A stretch of 64,000 nucleotides of DNA from Marivivens donghaensis (GCF_023541015.1 NZ_JALNPR010000001.1:62001-126000), one strand, 5' to 3'; numbered from the stretch's first letter, positions 31,263-39,950 are shown. Numbers and translations are program-made. Notes: generated by a model from the letters alone, not told the origin.

Positions 31263-32567
31263 TTAGCGGTAGCCAGCTGCTTCCATTGCGTCGTTGGTCA
31301 GGGCTTGTGCCTTGGCCAGAGCTTCTTCAACGGTCTGTTGACCAGCGTAAGCTGCCGAGAACTCTTGGCTTACGTCAGTTGCGATACCTGCGAATTCTGG
31401 GATCGCTGCGAACTGAACACCAACGTAGGGTGCTTCGTTTACAGTTGCGTTCAGCGGGTCAGCCGACAGGATCGAGTCCAGGGTCATCTGTGCGAAAGGA
31501 ACGTCTTTGTAGTTCGGGTTTTCGTACAGCGATACGCGTGCGCCCGGAGGAACGTTTGCCCAGCCTTCGTTTGCAGCTACGAGCTCGATGTAGGAGGTCG
31601 AAGTTGCCCACTCGATGAACTGTTTCGCGGCGTCGGTTTTCTGCGAACCTGCAGGGATCGCGAGAGCCCATGCCCAGAGCCAGTTCGAACGTTTGCCCAG
31701 ACCGTTATCCGGTGCCAGTGCGAAGCCAACCGAGTCAGCTACGGTCGAGTCGTTCGGGTTGGTGACGAAGGATGCCGCAACAGTTGCGTCGATCCACATG
31801 CCGCACTTGCCTTGCTGGAACAGCGAGAGGTTTTCGTTGAAGCCGTTGGTGGCGTAGCCAGCCGGACCGGATTCATCCATCATGCCTTTGAAGAAGTTGA
31901 GGGTGTTTGCCCATGCTTCGCCGTCAAAAGTTGCGTTCCAGTCCATGTCGAACCACTGAGCGCCGAACGAGTTGCCCATCGCAGTGATGAACGCGCCGCC
32001 TTCACCCCAGCCTGCTTTACCGCGCAGACAGATACCGTTGATGTCAGCATCACGGTCGGTCATTGCTGCGGCTGCTTCGCGGATGAACGACCAAGTCGGA
32101 GCGGTCGGCATTTCGAGGCCAGCTTTTTCCATCAGGTCGGTGCGATACATGATCATCGACGATTCACCGTAGAACGGTGCAGCGTAGAGGGTGCCGTCGT
32201 AGCTCAGACCGCCAGCCATAGCAGGCAGGATGTCGCCAACGTTGTACTCTTCGGACAGATCGTCGAGCGGGACCAGCCAGCCGTTCGCACCCCAGATCGG
32301 GGTTTCGTACATACCGATGGTCATGATGTCGAATGCGCCGCCATTGGTCGAGATGTCGGTGGTTACGCGCTGGCGAAGAACGTTCTCTTCGAGGGTGACC
32401 CACTCAACGGTGTGACCGGTTTTCGCGGTGAAGTCGTCGGTCAGACCCTGCATGCGGATCATGTCGCCGTTGTTCACGGTTGCGATGGTCAGCGTTTCAG
32501 CATGCGCTAGGGCAGCAGCCGAACACAGAGCGGTTGCGCCCAAAAGGGCACGCACAGTGTATTTCAT
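31263..32567 (-). CDS. smoE: Polyol ABC transporter substrate-binding protein
   Basis: SmoE (434 residues) is the periplasmic solute-binding protein of the importer (SBP family 1). A signal peptide ends after AHA (residue 23). The mature start ETLTIATVNNGDMIRMQG and the WAFASSTSY-like C-terminal part (IEWATSTSYIELVAANEGWANVPPG) are typical of sorbitol/mannitol binding proteins. ATG 32567 follows GGGAGGAAA and is clearly the start; the frame upstream to 32597 is non-coding. It is the first transport gene after the SorC-type regulator gene and has its own likely promoter. Confidence 0.92.
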   Translation of the reverse strand: MKYTVRALLGATALCSAAALAHAETLTIATVNNGDMIRMQGLTDDFTAKTGHTVEWVTLEENVLRQRVTTDISTNGGAFDIMTIGMYETPIWGANGWLVPLDDLSEEYNVGDILPAMAGGLSYDGTLYAAPFYGESSMIMYRTDLMEKAGLEMPTAPTWSFIREAAAAMTDRDADINGICLRGKAGWGEGGAFITAMGNSFGAQWFDMDWNATFDGEAWANTLNFFKGMMDESGPAGYATNGFNENLSLFQQGKCGMWIDATVAASFVTNPNDSTVADSVGFALAPDNGLGKRSNWLWAWALAIPAGSQKTDAAKQFIEWATSTSYIELVAANEGWANVPPGARVSLYENPNYKDVPFAQMTLDSILSADPLNATVNEAPYVGVQFAAIPEFAGIATDVSQEFSAAYAGQQTVEEALAKAQALTNDAMEAAGYR

Positions 32568-32580
32568 GATTTCCTCCCAA

Positions 32581-32645
32581 TGCCCAGGTTTGGGCAAATG
32601 CTACGTTAGTGGGCAAATGTTCACAAAAGGCTTCAAAATTGTCAA
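32581..32645 (-). promoter_or_regulatory. smoE promoter with repeated operator-like motifs
   Basis: Read on the minus strand, TTGACA (32645-32640), a 17-base spacer and GAACAT (32622-32617) form a plausible promoter. The 10-mer CATTTGCCCA occurs twice (32619-32610 and 32600-32591), exactly 19 bases apart. The second copy is followed by an inverted TGGGCA (32586-32581). The repeats cover the -10 region and start site, where a repressor or activator such as SmoC could act. Confidence 0.55.
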
Positions 32646-32811
32646 TCCCAATTACCCGCCGCAATGCAGTAAACGGTTAAATGACCATAAAAATAAGGGC
32701 TTGCAGTGGGATTTCTGTCTGCAATCGCGTATAATTTCTGACGGCGCTAACAGTATTGTTGCAGCGCAGCGAAACGGTTGAGAGGCTACAGGTAAGGTGT
32801 CGCGGGAGAAA

Positions 32812-33771
32812 CTAGTTGCCGAGAATCGACTCTGCGGTCGCTTCGTTCGTGATCAATCCGTTGATGAGATGCCCTTTGAGCGCGGCTCTGATGGCGCGGA
32901 CTTTGGACGGACCAACAGCGATGGCCGTGATCCGACGGTCTGCCGCCACGGCGAGCGGAGCGGAGGCGACGCGACGGTTAAATGCGCAGTCGATCACCTG
33001 GCCCGTGTCGTCGTAAATCCACGAGGTGATTTCGCCCGCAGCACCAGCCGATTGCAGTTCTTCGATTTCGTGACGTGGAATGAAGCCGTCAACAAACAGC
33101 GGTGCGGTCATGTCCATTTGACCGATCCCGACTAGGGTAAGGTCGGCACGTTCACACAGGCTTAGCGTGTTGCGGACGGCTTCCTGTCCGTGGAGCGTTT
33201 GGAGTTCGTCGGGCGAGTTTGCCAAAACTGGTAGCGGGTAGGGGTATTGGATCGCGCCAATGCGCTCTGCCAGATGAATGGTCGCGTTATATGGCGTTGC
33301 GGACCCGTCGCTCATCATGTTGCCGAGGCGCGACACGACACGGTGTTGCGGGCAATTCATGCGTGGAAGCTGTTCAACTGTCGTCTTCAACGCGCGGCCC
33401 GTGCCCAGAGCGATGATTTGTTCATCCTCGGTTTTGAGCGTGCGTTCCAATTCAGCCGCAGCCGCAATTGCAGCGCCCGTTGTGAGGTTCGGGGCCTCGG
33501 GGTCGGAGGGGACAATTTCGCAAAAGCCCAGACCAAATTTATCCGTCACCGCCTTGGAGAGGTCCATGCAGCGTGCAATCGGGTGATCGAGGCGAACCTT
33601 TACCAGTTTTTCACTGACGGCCATCGCGACGAGCCGTTGCGCCGACTGTCTAGACACCCCGAGCTTGCGTGCGATTTCGTCCTGAGTGTTGCCCGCAACG
33701 TAGTAAAGCCACCCTGCGCGGGCGGCGTCATCCAAACGTGTGGTTTCAGGTGTGAATCGACCGACTGTCAC
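32812..33771 (-). CDS. smoC: SorC-family transcriptional regulator of the polyol operon
   Basis: The 319-residue protein has an N-terminal helix-turn-helix (about 28-52, NTQDEIARKLGVSRQSAQRLV) and a SorC sugar-binding domain. The motif ALGTGRALKTTVEQLP and the VGIGQMD region are typical of the effector pocket that binds phosphorylated or free sugars. It should control smoEFGKS-mtlK in response to a polyol. Its GTG start at 33771 overlaps the stop of the upstream HAD gene (GTGA). Confidence 0.88.
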   Translation of the reverse strand: MTVGRFTPETTRLDDAARAGWLYYVAGNTQDEIARKLGVSRQSAQRLVAMAVSEKLVKVRLDHPIARCMDLSKAVTDKFGLGFCEIVPSDPEAPNLTTGAAIAAAAELERTLKTEDEQIIALGTGRALKTTVEQLPRMNCPQHRVVSRLGNMMSDGSATPYNATIHLAERIGAIQYPYPLPVLANSPDELQTLHGQEAVRNTLSLCERADLTLVGIGQMDMTAPLFVDGFIPRHEIEELQSAGAAGEITSWIYDDTGQVIDCAFNRRVASAPLAVAADRRITAIAVGPSKVRAIRAALKGHLINGLITNEATAESILGN

Positions 33772-34427
33772 GGGGCCTCCTTGATCGTCTTTAAGACCTG
33801 CGTGAAATCTGCCCAGTTGTCAAAGGCTTGAACGCCGTCGGGCATTTCGACCCCTAAACCACGCAGATGGCTGGCCCCTGTGTAAGCCAGATGAGGCATG
33901 CCTGCGGCCTGTGCTGCGGTGAGGCCAGGAATGCTGTCTTCGATCACCAAAGTTCGGGAGGGATCGGCGCCCATCTCTTTGGCGGCAAATAGAAAAAGGT
34001 CGGGCGCGGGTTTGCCGTTTTTGACTTGAGACGCCGTGAAAACATGCGGCCCAAAAAACCGCGCGAGGCCCGTCAATTCGAGCGACCGCGCCACGCGTGG
34101 CGGGCTCGATGAGGTTGCAACGCAGATCGGTCGGTCGAGCGTTTCAAGCAGGGTTTCGATTCCCTGTGTGGCCTCTAGCTGAGTTTCAAAACGGTGCAGA
34201 AGGCTAGTCCGATACCGTTGTTCAAAGTCGTCAGGCAGGGGCGTGTTGAACTGTTCACGGAGGCTTTTCGCGACGGTTGGAAAACTGCGACCGAGGCAAT
34301 ATTTCCGAACATAGTGCCGATCAATCGCGATCCCGATCAGCGCAAGTTCTGAGATCAGCGTATCAGCGCTGATGATCTCGCTGTCGATCAAAACGCCGTC
34401 ACAGTCAAAAATAATTAGATCGATCAT
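33768..34427 (-). CDS. HAD-family sugar phosphatase-like hydrolase
   Basis: The 219-residue HAD-IA hydrolase shows FDCDGVLIDSE (Asp8, Asp10), CVATSSSPPR (motif II), NGKPAPDLFLFAA (motif III) and VIEDSIPGLTAAQAAGM (motif IV). It resembles the phosphoglucomutase-like or sugar-phosphatase branch. ATG 34427 is set by GGAGG ten bases upstream; the frame is open further to 34475. It is the first gene of the polyol cluster and overlaps smoC, suggesting it removes or interconverts a sugar phosphate in polyol use. The substrate is inferred. Confidence 0.82.
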   Translation of the reverse strand: MIDLIIFDCDGVLIDSEIISADTLISELALIGIAIDRHYVRKYCLGRSFPTVAKSLREQFNTPLPDDFEQRYRTSLLHRFETQLEATQGIETLLETLDRPICVATSSSPPRVARSLELTGLARFFGPHVFTASQVKNGKPAPDLFLFAAKEMGADPSRTLVIEDSIPGLTAAQAAGMPHLAYTGASHLRGLGVEMPDGVQAFDNWADFTQVLKTIKEAP

Positions 34428-34521
34428 AGGGCCTCCAAGCGCTGCACCGTTAGCACGGGCGAATTGCCGTTGCACCTGTTATGCGCGTCGTTACTGTGAA
34501 CCCTGTTGGTTGAGGTGAACA

Positions 34522-35583
34522 ATGACGGATTATACGGTTTTCGACGGTCACAACGATTTTCTGTTTCGCTATGCCCGCGCGCCAAAGGCGCAGCGTGCCG
34601 CGATGTGGATTGAGGGTGAGGGGGCGCATCACCTTGACCTCCCTCGGATGCAAGCTGCGGGATTCGTTGGTGGTTTTTTCGCGGTTTGGGTTCCGTCGCC
34701 TGATGATGCAGGTGGTCTCGATTTCGAAGCGATGATGGAGGTTTTGCCCTACGACCTACCCATGCCGCCCATTTTGGATCAAGCCGATGCCTTGCCAACT
34801 GCAATGGCTCAAGTGGCTGGACTATTCGAAATGGAACGTTTGTCGAGCGGTGATCTGACCGTTTGCCGAAGTGGTGCAGAGGTCCGTCGGGCGGTTGAAA
34901 AGGGTAAAGTCGCGGCCATCCTGCACATGGAAGGGGCCGAAGCGATTGGTGCTGACTTGTCTCAGCTAGAGGTCTGGTATCGCATGGGGCTGCGGTCCAT
35001 CGGGCCTGTCTGGAGTCGACCAACAATCTATGGCGAAGGGGTTCCTTTCGCGTTTCCGTCCACCCCTGACCGAGGCGCTGGCCTCACGGATTTGGGCAAG
35101 GATCTGATCCGTGAATGTGATCGCCTCGGTATTCTGATCGACCTATCACACCTGAATGAAAAAGGGTTCGATGACGTCGCGGCGATTTCGTCGCGTCCGT
35201 TGATCGCGACCCATTCCAACGCCCACGCGGTTACACCGTCGTCGCGCAACCTCACCGATCGTCAGTTGGCAATGATTGCCGAAAGTGGCGGGATTGTTGG
35301 GCTGAACTTTGGCTGTGCCTTCCTGCGCGAGGACGGACGACGGGATGCGAACACTGGGTTCGACCGTATCATGGCGCACCTTGATCGCTTGATCGGGGCG
35401 CTAGGCGAAAATCGTGTCGCCTTGGGTTCCGATTTCGATGGCGCGGTCATCCCGTCCGTGATTGGGGACGTTTTAGGGCTGCCTGATTTGATCGATGCGA
35501 TGATCGACCACGGCTACGATCCCGCGCTGGTTTCAAAGATCAGCAGCGGGAACTGGATGTCATTCTTGGATCGGAACCTCTAA
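34522..35583 (+). CDS. Membrane dipeptidase family (M19) peptidase
   Basis: This 353-residue zinc dipeptidase of family M19 has the metal site DGHNDFLFRY (His10, Asp12), then HMEGAEAIG with the bridging Glu, and ILIDLSHLNEKGF with the next His. The stretch RPLIATHSNAHAV gives the last His. No signal peptide is seen, so unlike the mammalian enzyme it is probably cytosolic. It is divergent from the HAD gene and ends with no gap against the convergent soxT. Its substrate is a dipeptide or D-amino-acid dipeptide; specificity is unknown. Confidence 0.88.
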   Translation: MTDYTVFDGHNDFLFRYARAPKAQRAAMWIEGEGAHHLDLPRMQAAGFVGGFFAVWVPSPDDAGGLDFEAMMEVLPYDLPMPPILDQADALPTAMAQVAGLFEMERLSSGDLTVCRSGAEVRRAVEKGKVAAILHMEGAEAIGADLSQLEVWYRMGLRSIGPVWSRPTIYGEGVPFAFPSTPDRGAGLTDLGKDLIRECDRLGILIDLSHLNEKGFDDVAAISSRPLIATHSNAHAVTPSSRNLTDRQLAMIAESGGIVGLNFGCAFLREDGRRDANTGFDRIMAHLDRLIGALGENRVALGSDFDGAVIPSVIGDVLGLPDLIDAMIDHGYDPALVSKISSGNWMSFLDRNL

Positions 35584-36639
35584 TCAGTCGACCGGCTGCC
35601 AGCCAGTAATCAACTGACGCAGGCCAAAGGCAGCGCCTGCGACGATGCTAGCAAGTGTGAGCGGTGCGGACCACGCGAGAACGGACATGGCCGAGAGGCC
35701 TTGGCCAATGCTGCATCCCATCGCGACAACTGCGCCTACACCCATTAGGGCTGCGCCGAAAATTTGGCGGCGAAGTTCGCGTGGGTCTTCACAGGCTTCC
35801 CAGCGGAAGTGGCCTTTGATCAGCGATCCGATAAAGGCACCACACCAGACGCCCGCAACCGACCCGATGGCAAAAGACAGGCTCTGTCCGCTTGCTGTCA
35901 TGCCCCAGAGGATGGTCTCTCCAATCGGGGTTGCAAAGGTGTGCGACACCACTGGTGTGCCATCAAAGCCGTTCGAAGCGATCCATTGTGTGCCAGCCCA
36001 GCCAGAGACGGCAGCCAGACCGACCACGACGCCCCAGAACAAGGTGGACGTCGAGGCCCGAACACGGGCTGGCGCGATGGTGGCGACCAGAATGATAAGG
36101 CCGATCAGAATGCCGATTGTGCTGGGCGTCATGCCCGTCATTTGCGCGATGCTATGGGCGATGCCTGGAACGTCGCCCGAAATGCGGTCCTGCGGGAATA
36201 GGTAGACCCGCGCATAGGCCAGGGGGCCTGACACCGTTCCATAAGCCGCAATCCCCATGACAACCACGATAACGAAGTTCCGCAGGTCGCCGCCGCCCAG
36301 TCGGGCTAGCGCGCCGTATCCGCAGTTTCCAGCGAGGGCCATTCCGTAGCCGAACACCACCCCACCAACCACAGCGCCGATGGGGGCAAAGGCAAAGCCA
36401 AGGTAGATCGTGGATGGGGCATCAAGCAGACCTGCGCCAATCAAGGCAAAGCTCCCGATCACGGCCGTGCCGATCGCAACGCCCCACATGCGCAAACGCA
36501 TGTCATTTTCGCCGTAGAGGTAATCTTCGATCGCGCCGAGGGTGCAGAACCGACCCAATCGTGCCGCCAGCCCCAACAAAAGCCCGCTCAACAAGCCAAG
36601 GATGGCCGCGGCGTTGCCGTCGCCCAATAGATCAAGCAT
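35584..36639 (-). CDS. soxT: YeeE/YedE (TsuA-like) sulfur-compound transporter SoxT
   Basis: The 351-residue protein has about nine or ten membrane helices and the conserved cysteines of the YeeE/TsuA thiosulfate permease. These are Cys32 (GRFCTLGA), Cys106 (GNCGYGAL), Cys266 (VWCGAFIG) and Cys309 (MGCSIGQG). In TsuA the related cysteines relay thiosulfate. It lies 48 bases downstream of soxR on the same strand, as in other sox loci where it is named soxT. A role in thiosulfate or sulfur import, perhaps to inform SoxR, is inferred. Confidence 0.87.
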   Translation of the reverse strand: MLDLLGDGNAAAILGLLSGLLLGLAARLGRFCTLGAIEDYLYGENDMRLRMWGVAIGTAVIGSFALIGAGLLDAPSTIYLGFAFAPIGAVVGGVVFGYGMALAGNCGYGALARLGGGDLRNFVIVVVMGIAAYGTVSGPLAYARVYLFPQDRISGDVPGIAHSIAQMTGMTPSTIGILIGLIILVATIAPARVRASTSTLFWGVVVGLAAVSGWAGTQWIASNGFDGTPVVSHTFATPIGETILWGMTASGQSLSFAIGSVAGVWCGAFIGSLIKGHFRWEACEDPRELRRQIFGAALMGVGAVVAMGCSIGQGLSAMSVLAWSAPLTLASIVAGAAFGLRQLITGWQPVD

Positions 36640-36687
36640 CAGATTTTCCTCCCTTTTACCTAAACGCCGATAGGTCGGCGGATAGGG

Positions 36688-37023
36688 TTACGACTTGCCG
36701 CAAAACATGTCGTAGACGAGGTCAATCATCTGGCGAGGACGGTCATCGGTCAAGCGGTAGTAGATCGTTTTTCCCTCACGGCGCGGCGTGACCAAACCTT
36801 CGAGCCGTAGACGGGCGAGCTGTTGGGATACAGCCGCCTGACGGGCAGAGATCAAATCTTCGAGCTCTGTCACGGATTTTTCACCAGCAGAGAGGTGACA
36901 CAGGATCAGCAGACGCCCCTCGTGGCTGATCGCCTTGAGGAAGTTCGCCGCCTCTTGGGCGTTGTCCATAAGCTTGTCGAGGTCAGCCTCGCAAATCTTA
37001 TCGTCTACAATTGGAAGGCCCAT
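36688..37023 (-). CDS. soxR: ArsR-family thiol-switch repressor SoxR
   Basis: SoxR (111 residues) is an ArsR/SmtB winged-helix repressor (HTH about 53-75, SVTELEDLISARQAAVSQQL). Two cysteines, Cys42 (LILCHL) and Cys108 (MFCGKS), sit where SqrR/BigR-type sensors form a polysulfide link when reactive sulfur rises. Cys11 is an extra. It is expected to repress sox genes until sulfur substrate is present. It lies between soxS and soxT, all on the minus strand. An exact ATTC-N8-GAAT site occurs before soxX. Confidence 0.92.
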   Translation of the reverse strand: MGLPIVDDKICEADLDKLMDNAQEAANFLKAISHEGRLLILCHLSAGEKSVTELEDLISARQAAVSQQLARLRLEGLVTPRREGKTIYYRLTDDRPRQMIDLVYDMFCGKS

Positions 37024-37125
37024 TGTGCCGATCCTTATTGTCCTGCCGTACTGTTCAGCGCTTACGCGAAACGGCTATTTTATTCAACGATGATGCGCAC
37101 ACGAATTAAAGTTGTGGCATCCTCG

Positions 37126-37482
37126 TCAAGTTTGCGCGGGCGGCAGGCCGAGGATCTGGCCCAAAAGCCCCCAGAAGAAATCTTCGCCCGGATAGCCCTC
37201 GATCCTGCCAATCTCAACGCCGTCTTCAAGCACGACAAAAGTTGGGGTGAACACCATCGGTCTGTCTAAAGTCACATCGCTCGGCAGCGGGTCATTGATA
37301 TCGACCTGCCAGAGCGGAGCCATCTCGCCTTCGGTGGTTTTGGGGTAGATGGGGCCGATTTGGGCTTCCCACCGTGCGCACCACATGCAGCCATCCTCGA
37401 CCCCCATAAGAAGTCGGGTTTCAGCAGCGGCAGGCACCGCCGTCAGGACCCAGAGGGCCAAGGCTTTCCATAATGTGCGCAT
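37126..37482 (-). CDS. soxS: Periplasmic thioredoxin-like protein SoxS
   Basis: SoxS (118 residues) has a signal peptide (MRTLWKALALWVLTAVPAAA) and a thioredoxin-like CxxC, Cys32-Met-Trp-Cys35. In Paracoccus it keeps SoxYZ active by reduction. ATG 37482 is chosen because the signal peptide begins there; the open frame continues to 37551 without support. It is divergent from soxV, with 85 bases between them. The pairing with SoxV and SoxW suggests one electron-delivery system. Confidence 0.85.
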   Translation of the reverse strand: MRTLWKALALWVLTAVPAAAETRLLMGVEDGCMWCARWEAQIGPIYPKTTEGEMAPLWQVDINDPLPSDVTLDRPMVFTPTFVVLEDGVEIGRIEGYPGEDFFWGLLGQILGLPPAQT

Positions 37483-37567
37483 CTGTATGCAAACCGATTG
37501 ACGGATGGAAATATCATCATCTAGCATAATATGAATATGTGAATGTCGCAAGGGAGGGCGGCCGCCG

Positions 37568-38302
37568 ATGGATATGACCTATATGGGCGCGGCTTTTGCC
37601 GGCCTTTTGTCGTTCTTTACACCCTGCATTTTGCCGATGGTTCCGTTTTACCTGTCCTACATGGCAGGTCTTTCGATGAATGAACTGCAAGGTGACGATG
37701 ACATCGCGCCCGGCGCGCAACGCCGCCTCGTTCTGTCATCCATCGCGTTTGCGCTGGGCGTCACGACTATCTTCGTGCTGCTCGGACTTGGCGCGACGGC
37801 GGTCGGGCAGGCGGTTGCACAATGGAAGCCGATCTTGGCCTATGTCGCCTCTGCGGTCTTGATCGTCTTTGGCCTGCATTTCTTGGGCATCATGCGGATA
37901 CCGTTCCTCTATCGTGAGGCGCGGATGGAGAGCTCAGCTGAGCCTTCGACCGTAGTTGGGGCCTATCTCATGGGCCTCGCCTTTGGCTTTGGGTGGACGC
38001 CCTGCGTTGGTCCGGCTCTTGCGTCCATCCTGATGATCGCGGGCGGCATGGGCAGCCTGTGGGAAGGGGGGATGCTCCTCTTGGTTTACGGCTTGTCGAT
38101 GACGGCGCCATTCGTCGTGGCGGCACTTTTTGCCAAGCCTTTCTTGGGCTGGGCGCGGCGCAACCGCCGTTATTTGGGCTACGTCGAAAAAGCGATGGGC
38201 GTGATGCTGATCCTGTTTGGTGTTTTGATCGCTACGGGCAGTGTGAACACGATTGCGGATTGGATGATCCGCCACGTGCCTTGGTTCTCAACGATTTTGT
38301 GA
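37568..38302 (+). CDS. soxV: CcdA-family membrane thiol-electron transporter SoxV
   Basis: SoxV (244 residues) has six predicted membrane helices and the two CcdA cysteines, in FFTPCILPMVPFYLSYMAG and GWTPCVGPALASIL. It carries reducing power from cytosolic thioredoxin to the periplasmic SoxW and SoxS. AGGGAGG lies about 11 bases upstream of ATG 37568. It opens the plus-strand sox transcript, 23 bases before soxW. Confidence 0.92.
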   Translation: MDMTYMGAAFAGLLSFFTPCILPMVPFYLSYMAGLSMNELQGDDDIAPGAQRRLVLSSIAFALGVTTIFVLLGLGATAVGQAVAQWKPILAYVASAVLIVFGLHFLGIMRIPFLYREARMESSAEPSTVVGAYLMGLAFGFGWTPCVGPALASILMIAGGMGSLWEGGMLLLVYGLSMTAPFVVAALFAKPFLGWARRNRRYLGYVEKAMGVMLILFGVLIATGSVNTIADWMIRHVPWFSTIL

Positions 38303-38324
38303 GTCGCAGTGGGGGAGGAAATCC

Positions 38325-38891
38325 ATGCGTAAATTACTAGGTATTCTTGCGGCTGTTCTGTTCGCTCAAGCCGCGCATTCCGCTGAACTGGGCGACGATG
38401 GTCTGCACAAAGTAGATTGGCAGCGTGACACGTTCAAAGATCTTCGCGAAGACCTCGAAGAGGCCAACGCTGAGGGTAAGCGCTTGATGGTCATCATCGA
38501 ACAGCGTGGCTGCATTTACTGCACCAAGATGTACGAGGAAGTCTTTCCCGTGCCTGAAATCGACCAATACATCCGTGACCACTACTTCGTTGTTCAGCTC
38601 AATATGTTCGGTGATGTCGAGGTCACGGACTTTGACGGCACGACCTTGGCCGAGAAGGACATGATTCAACGCTGGGGGATTCTGTTCACTCCGACGCTGA
38701 TTTTTTATCCGACAGAGGTAGAGGACGGTGCATTCGGTCAGGCTGCGGCTGCAGCGGTGATGCCTGGGGCCTTTGGAAAGTGGACCACCTACAACTTGCT
38801 AAACTGGGTGGTCGAAGAGGGTTACCTCGGGGACGAAAATTTCCAGAAATATCATGCACGTAGGATCGAAGAGGGCGGCCTTTTCGACTGA
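38325..38891 (+). CDS. soxW: Periplasmic thioredoxin SoxW
   Basis: SoxW (188 residues) has a signal peptide (cleavage near 20, HSA) and a thioredoxin fold with Cys63-Ile-Tyr-Cys66 (EQRGCIYCTKMYEEVF). The later TPTLIFYP segment carries the cis-Pro loop. It is reduced by SoxV in known sox systems. It starts 22 bases after soxV behind GGGGGAGG. A stem-loop follows its stop and marks a break before soxX. Confidence 0.9.
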   Translation: MRKLLGILAAVLFAQAAHSAELGDDGLHKVDWQRDTFKDLREDLEEANAEGKRLMVIIEQRGCIYCTKMYEEVFPVPEIDQYIRDHYFVVQLNMFGDVEVTDFDGTTLAEKDMIQRWGILFTPTLIFYPTEVEDGAFGQAAAAAVMPGAFGKWTTYNLLNWVVEEGYLGDENFQKYHARRIEEGGLFD

Positions 38892-38895
38892 TAAT

Positions 38896-38920
38896 TCGCA
38901 CCCCAAATCGAGGGGTGCGA
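38896..38920 (+). terminator. Stem-loop after soxVW
   Basis: TCGCACCCC (38896-38904) and GGGGTGCGA (38912-38920) form a perfect 9-bp stem with a 7-base loop, four bases after the soxW stop. No T-run follows, so it may be a partial terminator or a transcript-processing site. Confidence 0.55.
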
Positions 38921-38942
38921 CAGCCCGCCGCAACGCAGCAAT

Positions 38943-38958
38943 ATTCAAAAATTTGAAT
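38943..38958. promoter_or_regulatory. SoxR/SqrR-type operator upstream of soxX
   Basis: ATTC (38943-38946), eight bases, GAAT (38955-38958) exactly fits the ATTC-N8-GAAT site known for SqrR-type ArsR repressors. It lies in the soxW-soxX gap, 74 bases before soxX, where SoxR is reported to bind in related sox loci. A near match, ATTC-N8-GCAT, lies at 38995-39010. Confidence 0.7.
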
Positions 38959-39031
38959 TTGTGATTGTCAGGAGGCGGGTTTGTCTACTACGGTATTCAA
39001 AGAACCGCATATGATGATTTAGGGAGGGCTC

Positions 39032-39508
39032 ATGAAGAGCATCATTCAAATGGCGGTCGGTCTGGCAGTTGTTGCCTCTGTTGCTTCGGCAGAAGAGGTC
39101 GCACCCGACGCAGTCGTTTTTGACGATTACGGCGCGGTCGAACAATCCCTGACCGGCTTAGCTGGCAACGTCGAGAACGGCATTGTCATCATGACCAACC
39201 GCGGCAAAGGGAACTGCATTGCGTGCCATCAGGTCGATGCACTTGCGGACTACCCGTTCCACGGCGAAGTCGGACCGGCGCTGAACGGCGTTGGTGGCTA
39301 TCGGACCGAAGCAGAGCTGCGTGGTATCGTGGCGAACGCAAAACACACCTTCCCCGACACGGTTATGCCCTCGTTCTACAAGACCAACGGCTACATCCGT
39401 CCGGGTGATGCATTCACCGGCAAAGCAGGTGCCGAGCCTCTCGCTCCGCTTCTGACCGCCCAAGAAATCGAAGATGTCGTCGCCTATCTGCTCACATTGA
39501 CAGACTAA
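39032..39508 (+). CDS. soxX: Sulfur-oxidising protein SoxX (cytochrome c)
   Basis: SoxX (158 residues) is the monoheme partner of SoxA, which joins thiosulfate to the SoxY cysteine. A signal peptide ends near residue 20 and the heme motif is Cys62-Ile-Ala-Cys65-His66. The VMPSFYK segment offers the axial Met. AGGGAGGG precedes ATG 39032. It opens the structural run soxXYZABCD and has the SoxR-type operator upstream. Confidence 0.95.
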   Translation: MKSIIQMAVGLAVVASVASAEEVAPDAVVFDDYGAVEQSLTGLAGNVENGIVIMTNRGKGNCIACHQVDALADYPFHGEVGPALNGVGGYRTEAELRGIVANAKHTFPDTVMPSFYKTNGYIRPGDAFTGKAGAEPLAPLLTAQEIEDVVAYLLTLTD

Positions 39509-39533
39509 GCGACCGAACCCGAGAGGAGAGAAA

Positions 39534-39950
39534 ATGAAGCTGACGCGCAGAGACTCGATCCTGCTTGCGATGGGTGCTTCGGCTGCCGCAATGGTGCCGT
39601 TCACCGCAAATGCAGCCGTCGAGGACCTTATCAATGCTTTCACTGGCGGCGCTGCTGTAGGTGATGCCGGCATTACCTTAATCGCGCCGGAAATCGCAGA
39701 GAACGGTAACACTGTTCCTGTAGAAGTTGACGCACCGGGCGCAGTAGCGATCATGCTGCTGGCAACCGGCAACCCGACCCCGTCGGTTGCGACTTTCAAC
39801 TTTGGCCCGCTGGCTGGTTCCCAGTCCGCATCGACCCGTATCCGTCTGTCGAAAACTCAGAACGTCACAGCAATCGCTAAGATGGCTGACGGTTCGTTCG
39901 CTCAGGCGTCTTCGGAAGTCAAAGTCACCATCGGCGGCTGCGGCGGCTAA
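39534..39950 (+). CDS. soxY: Sulfur carrier protein SoxY
   Basis: SoxY (138 residues) carries the sulfur intermediate on its C-terminal cysteine. The ending VTIGGCGG has the conserved GGCGG with Cys136 on a swinging arm. The N-terminus (MKLTRRDSILLAMGAS) is a twin-arginine signal, so the folded SoxYZ complex can be exported with SoxZ carried along. It lies 17 bases before soxZ. Confidence 0.96.
   Translation: MKLTRRDSILLAMGASAAAMVPFTANAAVEDLINAFTGGAAVGDAGITLIAPEIAENGNTVPVEVDAPGAVAIMLLATGNPTPSVATFNFGPLAGSQSASTRIRLSKTQNVTAIAKMADGSFAQASSEVKVTIGGCGG

Noticed and set aside
31215-32510. 431-residue open frame opposite smoE
   Set aside because: smoE has a signal peptide and full family match; the other frame is Cys/Arg-rich without a domain.
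36665-36680. CGCCGA-TAGG-TCGGCG hairpin between soxR and soxT
   Set aside because: The stem has only 6 bp and no T-run, so I do not call it a terminator.
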